In this document: positions 4,809 through 6,763 of the stretch, one piece after another | Numbering within the stretch: position 1 is the first letter of the stretch | How the letters are laid out: each line of letters opens with the position of its first letter | From: Candidatus Rokuibacteriota bacterium | GTDB taxonomy: Bacteria; Methylomirabilota; Methylomirabilia; Rokubacteriales; JACOUJ01 | Length of the DNA stretch: 6,763 nucleotides | Assembly: GCA_016177865.1 (NCBI GenBank) | Contig: JACOUJ010000080.1 | Location: forward strand, 1-6,763 | Direction of reading: 5' to 3' | The notes under the pieces: generated by a model | The model's input: the letters and a program-made list of their open reading frames with translations, nothing else | Told to the model about the DNA's origin: nothing | Databases searched by the model: none | Position numbers and translations under genes: made by a program

Positions 4809-6392
4809 CTACATGTAGAACCTGTATTCCGGCCGTGGTGTCTCACCTTCCCTCATCTCGGCGAGGATGTGTCCGACCCGCTGCGCAAAGGCCAGGGTCA
4901 TCGGCTTCGCGCAGGCGAAATCCGACGTGTTCCAGTTCATCTTGGTCAAGGCGAGCGTTTCGTTCAGGACCACGTCCCATGGGCTATCCCCGTGGTGCTC
5001 GAGGATCTCGATCGGCTGGGGCGTAGCCGCTCCCGGGTAGGTCCGGAGGTACGGGACGTAGCCGACGGTGTAGAGGAGGAAGTTGCGGTCGTCGAATCTC
5101 ACGTACATTCCGCGGAGTGGCGGGTAGAGGCCCGGGCGATGGAACTGGATCCCCCGCCAGCCGAACGCCACGAAGTCCATCCGCGGGACGCTGCCGCAGC
5201 CGTCCTTGAAGCCCCGCAGCTCCTCCTCAGTGAAGCGCGAGCTCTTGTGAAGGACCAGGCGCGAGGGCAGCCGGTCCTCGTTCTGGCGCTTGTAGAGCGC
5301 CAGAACATCGCGCATGAGGCTCGCGGCGTTCGCCTGGTCGAGGTGGGGGGACCGCCCGTCGGCCGCTTCGTCCCACTCGAACGCCTTCCCTCGGAGCACG
5401 TAGCCATCGCCGCTCGCGGTGAACATCTGGGCGAGCGCGGTTCGGAGCTTTGGCTCGGCCGCGAGAATCTCGCGATAGAACGAGACGCCCACGAAGCAGA
5501 CGCCTGGATCGATCTGCGCCAACCGCCATGGCGACCCGGCCGCCTTGTAGTAGAGCGCCGTGAGAAGGTTCCAGGCGCGGGTGGCGATGTCGTGGACCTG
5601 ACGCTCGCCAACTGCCGTCCTCGGTACCAGCTCAAGCGTGCGCGGCCAGACGAGCTGCGTCGGGATGCGGAACTTCATCGAGTCGGCCTTAATCGCTCGC
5701 CGCAGATTCTGGTGTACCGGCTCGTCATCCTCGACGCCGATTGTCGTCTCCATCTCGGCGAAGAGACGTAGCTGGGGGCTGGCAGCTTCCTCTCGGGCGC
5801 GCTTCTCCTCTCGCGTCAATTTGATCCGCTGGATTGGCCCGCCGCGCGTACGGCGCACCGTGCAGACGTCGATCACTTCCTGGGGGATGCAGCAGAGGAC
5901 CACCGACGGCCGTGGGTCGCGCGCCTCCAGGGTCTCGACCGCGCGGACGTAGAGCGCCGCGATCTTGTCGATCCGGTCGTAGAAGTCTGGGGTCTTGAGG
6001 GCAGCCGCAAGCTCATCTGACGTGAAGGCGTGCCGGAGGCTCGCGGCCAGGACCAGGGAACACTGAAAGGGCGGCCCCGAGTTGAAGCCGGGGAAGTGTG
6101 GGTGGAGAAACGGTTGCGAGCCGTCGTTCACGAGCTCGTCGGTCGCCGCGTGGAGAAACCGTTCGGCAGCGGCGAGCATCGGAGCCGGGCCGACGATCCC
6201 CACGTTAATGCTTGAGAGCGGGGGCCGGGGCTGATCCGGCCCGCTGTATGGGCCGTAGAGCGCAAGACCGATCCTTGGGTCGACGTGCTCGTGCCGTCCG
6301 CCGAAGAGAACTCGGGGTTCGGGGAGCACCTCGGCATCGAATGCGGGCGTAGGGAGCGTGCGTCGTTCGGTGCCGCCCCGCCGCCTACTCAT
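4809..6392 (-). CDS. Short prokaryotic Argonaute (MID-PIWI), predicted catalytically inactive
   Basis: This is a 527-aa protein. The start ATG 6392 overlaps the upstream gene as ATGAGTAG and follows GAGGAG by four bases. After an Arg-rich N-terminus, PRVLFGGRHEHVDPRIGLAL-YGPY (26-48) is the opening typical of short Argonautes. The MID domain (about 60-255) includes PSVVLCCIPQEV and FRIPTQLVWPRTL; H227, R231 and Q246 are candidate ligands for the guide 5' end. The PIWI domain (about 265-527) has FVGVSFYR (300-307) where catalytic Argonautes have Asp, and LVLHKSSRFTEEEL (379-392) where the second Asp would be, so the DEDX tetrad is lost. KMNWNTSDF and the ending EYRFYM are family hallmarks. There are no N or PAZ domains, and the length is slightly above the usual 450-510. 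Known short Argonautes use an RNA guide to sense invader DNA and activate an APAZ-linked effector. Here the partner is the overlapping upstream gene. Confidence 0.93.
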   Translation of the reverse strand: MSRRRGGTERRTLPTPAFDAEVLPEPRVLFGGRHEHVDPRIGLALYGPYSGPDQPRPPLSSINVGIVGPAPMLAAAERFLHAATDELVNDGSQPFLHPHFPGFNSGPPFQCSLVLAASLRHAFTSDELAAALKTPDFYDRIDKIAALYVRAVETLEARDPRPSVVLCCIPQEVIDVCTVRRTRGGPIQRIKLTREEKRAREEAASPQLRLFAEMETTIGVEDDEPVHQNLRRAIKADSMKFRIPTQLVWPRTLELVPRTAVGERQVHDIATRAWNLLTALYYKAAGSPWRLAQIDPGVCFVGVSFYREILAAEPKLRTALAQMFTASGDGYVLRGKAFEWDEAADGRSPHLDQANAASLMRDVLALYKRQNEDRLPSRLVLHKSSRFTEEELRGFKDGCGSVPRMDFVAFGWRGIQFHRPGLYPPLRGMYVRFDDRNFLLYTVGYVPYLRTYPGAATPQPIEILEHHGDSPWDVVLNETLALTKMNWNTSDFACAKPMTLAFAQRVGHILAEMREGETPRPEYRFYM

Positions 6393-6763
6393 CGCGCTCC
6401 TCGTCTGACGCCTCGACCTGCTCTCCTTCCTCCGAATCCGGCGTGTCCTCTCGCTCTGCCTCGCGAGCGAACTGCCGCTCTAGCTCCGCCTCAAGGGCCG
6501 TCTCCTCCATGCTTTCGATTGCTTCAGCCCAGGTATCGAGCCCGTGGTCCAGATCCTTCAGGTCGCCGGGAATACCGAACGTCATCTTGACGAAGGCCGG
6601 CTTGGCCGAGAGTTCGATTGACTGGTCGCCCGCTCGGATGGAGAGCGGCCCCGGCCTCTCTCTCAGGACATGCGACCAGAACCGGATGTGGTAGAGCAGC
6701 GAGAGATTCCGTTCTGCCCCGGTCCACTGTATGGCGAGCCTGCCTACGTCAGGGCCGCGCATG
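6385..6763 (-). CDS. C-terminal part of the short-Argonaute partner (probable APAZ protein)
   Basis: The frame is open to the right edge; 125 residues follow an ATG at 6762, which may be internal rather than the true start. The visible part has a helix with LSLLYHIRFWSHVL (20-33), a beta-like stretch (about 38-64) and a long acidic helix and tail. The last 40 residues contain 19 Asp/Glu and four Arg. Placement directly upstream of a short Argonaute, with an 8-base overlap, is where the APAZ-effector subunit is encoded. An acidic C-terminal tail has been described for TIR-APAZ proteins of SPARTA systems, where it blocks the Argonaute nucleic-acid channel at rest. I therefore call it an APAZ C-terminus by context and composition, not by a recognised motif. 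A small standalone protein of about 125 residues is the alternative. The effector domain cannot be determined from this window. Confidence 0.62.
   Translation of the reverse strand, partial: MRGPDVGRLAIQWTGAERNLSLLYHIRFWSHVLRERPGPLSIRAGDQSIELSAKPAFVKMTFGIPGDLKDLDHGLDTWAEAIESMEETALEAELERQFAREAEREDTPDSEEGEQVEASDEERDE

Noticed and set aside
5099..5635. Minus-strand frame of 178 codons within the Argonaute gene
   Set aside because: It is an out-of-frame reading of the PIWI coding region, rich in Arg/Ser/Ala with no motif.
4776..5771. Long plus-strand frame of 331 codons
   Set aside because: It lies antisense inside the Argonaute gene, whose family motifs are clear. The plus-strand product is a low-complexity Glu/Val/Arg sequence typical of GC-rich shadow frames.

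Overview
This window looks like an accessory (defence or mobile-element) region of a GC-rich bacterium. Every gene I can support lies on the minus strand, so the region is read from right to left. No rRNA, tRNA, CRISPR array or housekeeping gene is visible, so the organism cannot be named. Composition is mosaic. One 60-base line inside the Argonaute gene is about 73% G+C, while lines inside the PD-(D/E)XK gene and the ParA gene are about 43%. That fits modules gathered from different sources.

Right end (4809-6763): a short prokaryotic Argonaute (MID-PIWI, 527 aa) follows, with an 8-base overlap, the C-terminal part of a gene that runs off the window. That partner ends in a very acidic tail, as expected of an APAZ-domain effector subunit of a short-Argonaute immune system. 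The effector domain (TIR, Sir2, nuclease or other) lies outside the window. The PIWI domain appears catalytically dead, as in short Argonautes that sense guide-directed nucleic acid and switch on a partner.

Centre (2160-4680): a 367-aa PD-(D/E)XK nuclease-like protein with a DUF4268-like C-terminus comes first. Next is a 285-aa DUF3800-like protein with RNase H-like acidic motifs, then an 86-aa two-helix membrane protein of the DUF5676 type. The last two genes share a related inverted-repeat element in their upstream regions.

Left end (1-2121): a small AT-hook protein gene appears to be broken by one extra base in a G4 run. A ParA-like ATPase with an overlapping small SAP-like gene follows. 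Then comes the C-terminal remnant of a DNA amino-methyltransferase, coupled by a GTGA overlap to a gene that leaves the window. The methyltransferase has lost everything upstream of its AdoMet-binding motif, which marks a recombination boundary near 323-361.

The best-supported system is the short-Argonaute operon. Joint action between it and the PD-(D/E)XK or DUF3800 genes is only suggested by proximity and shared orientation.
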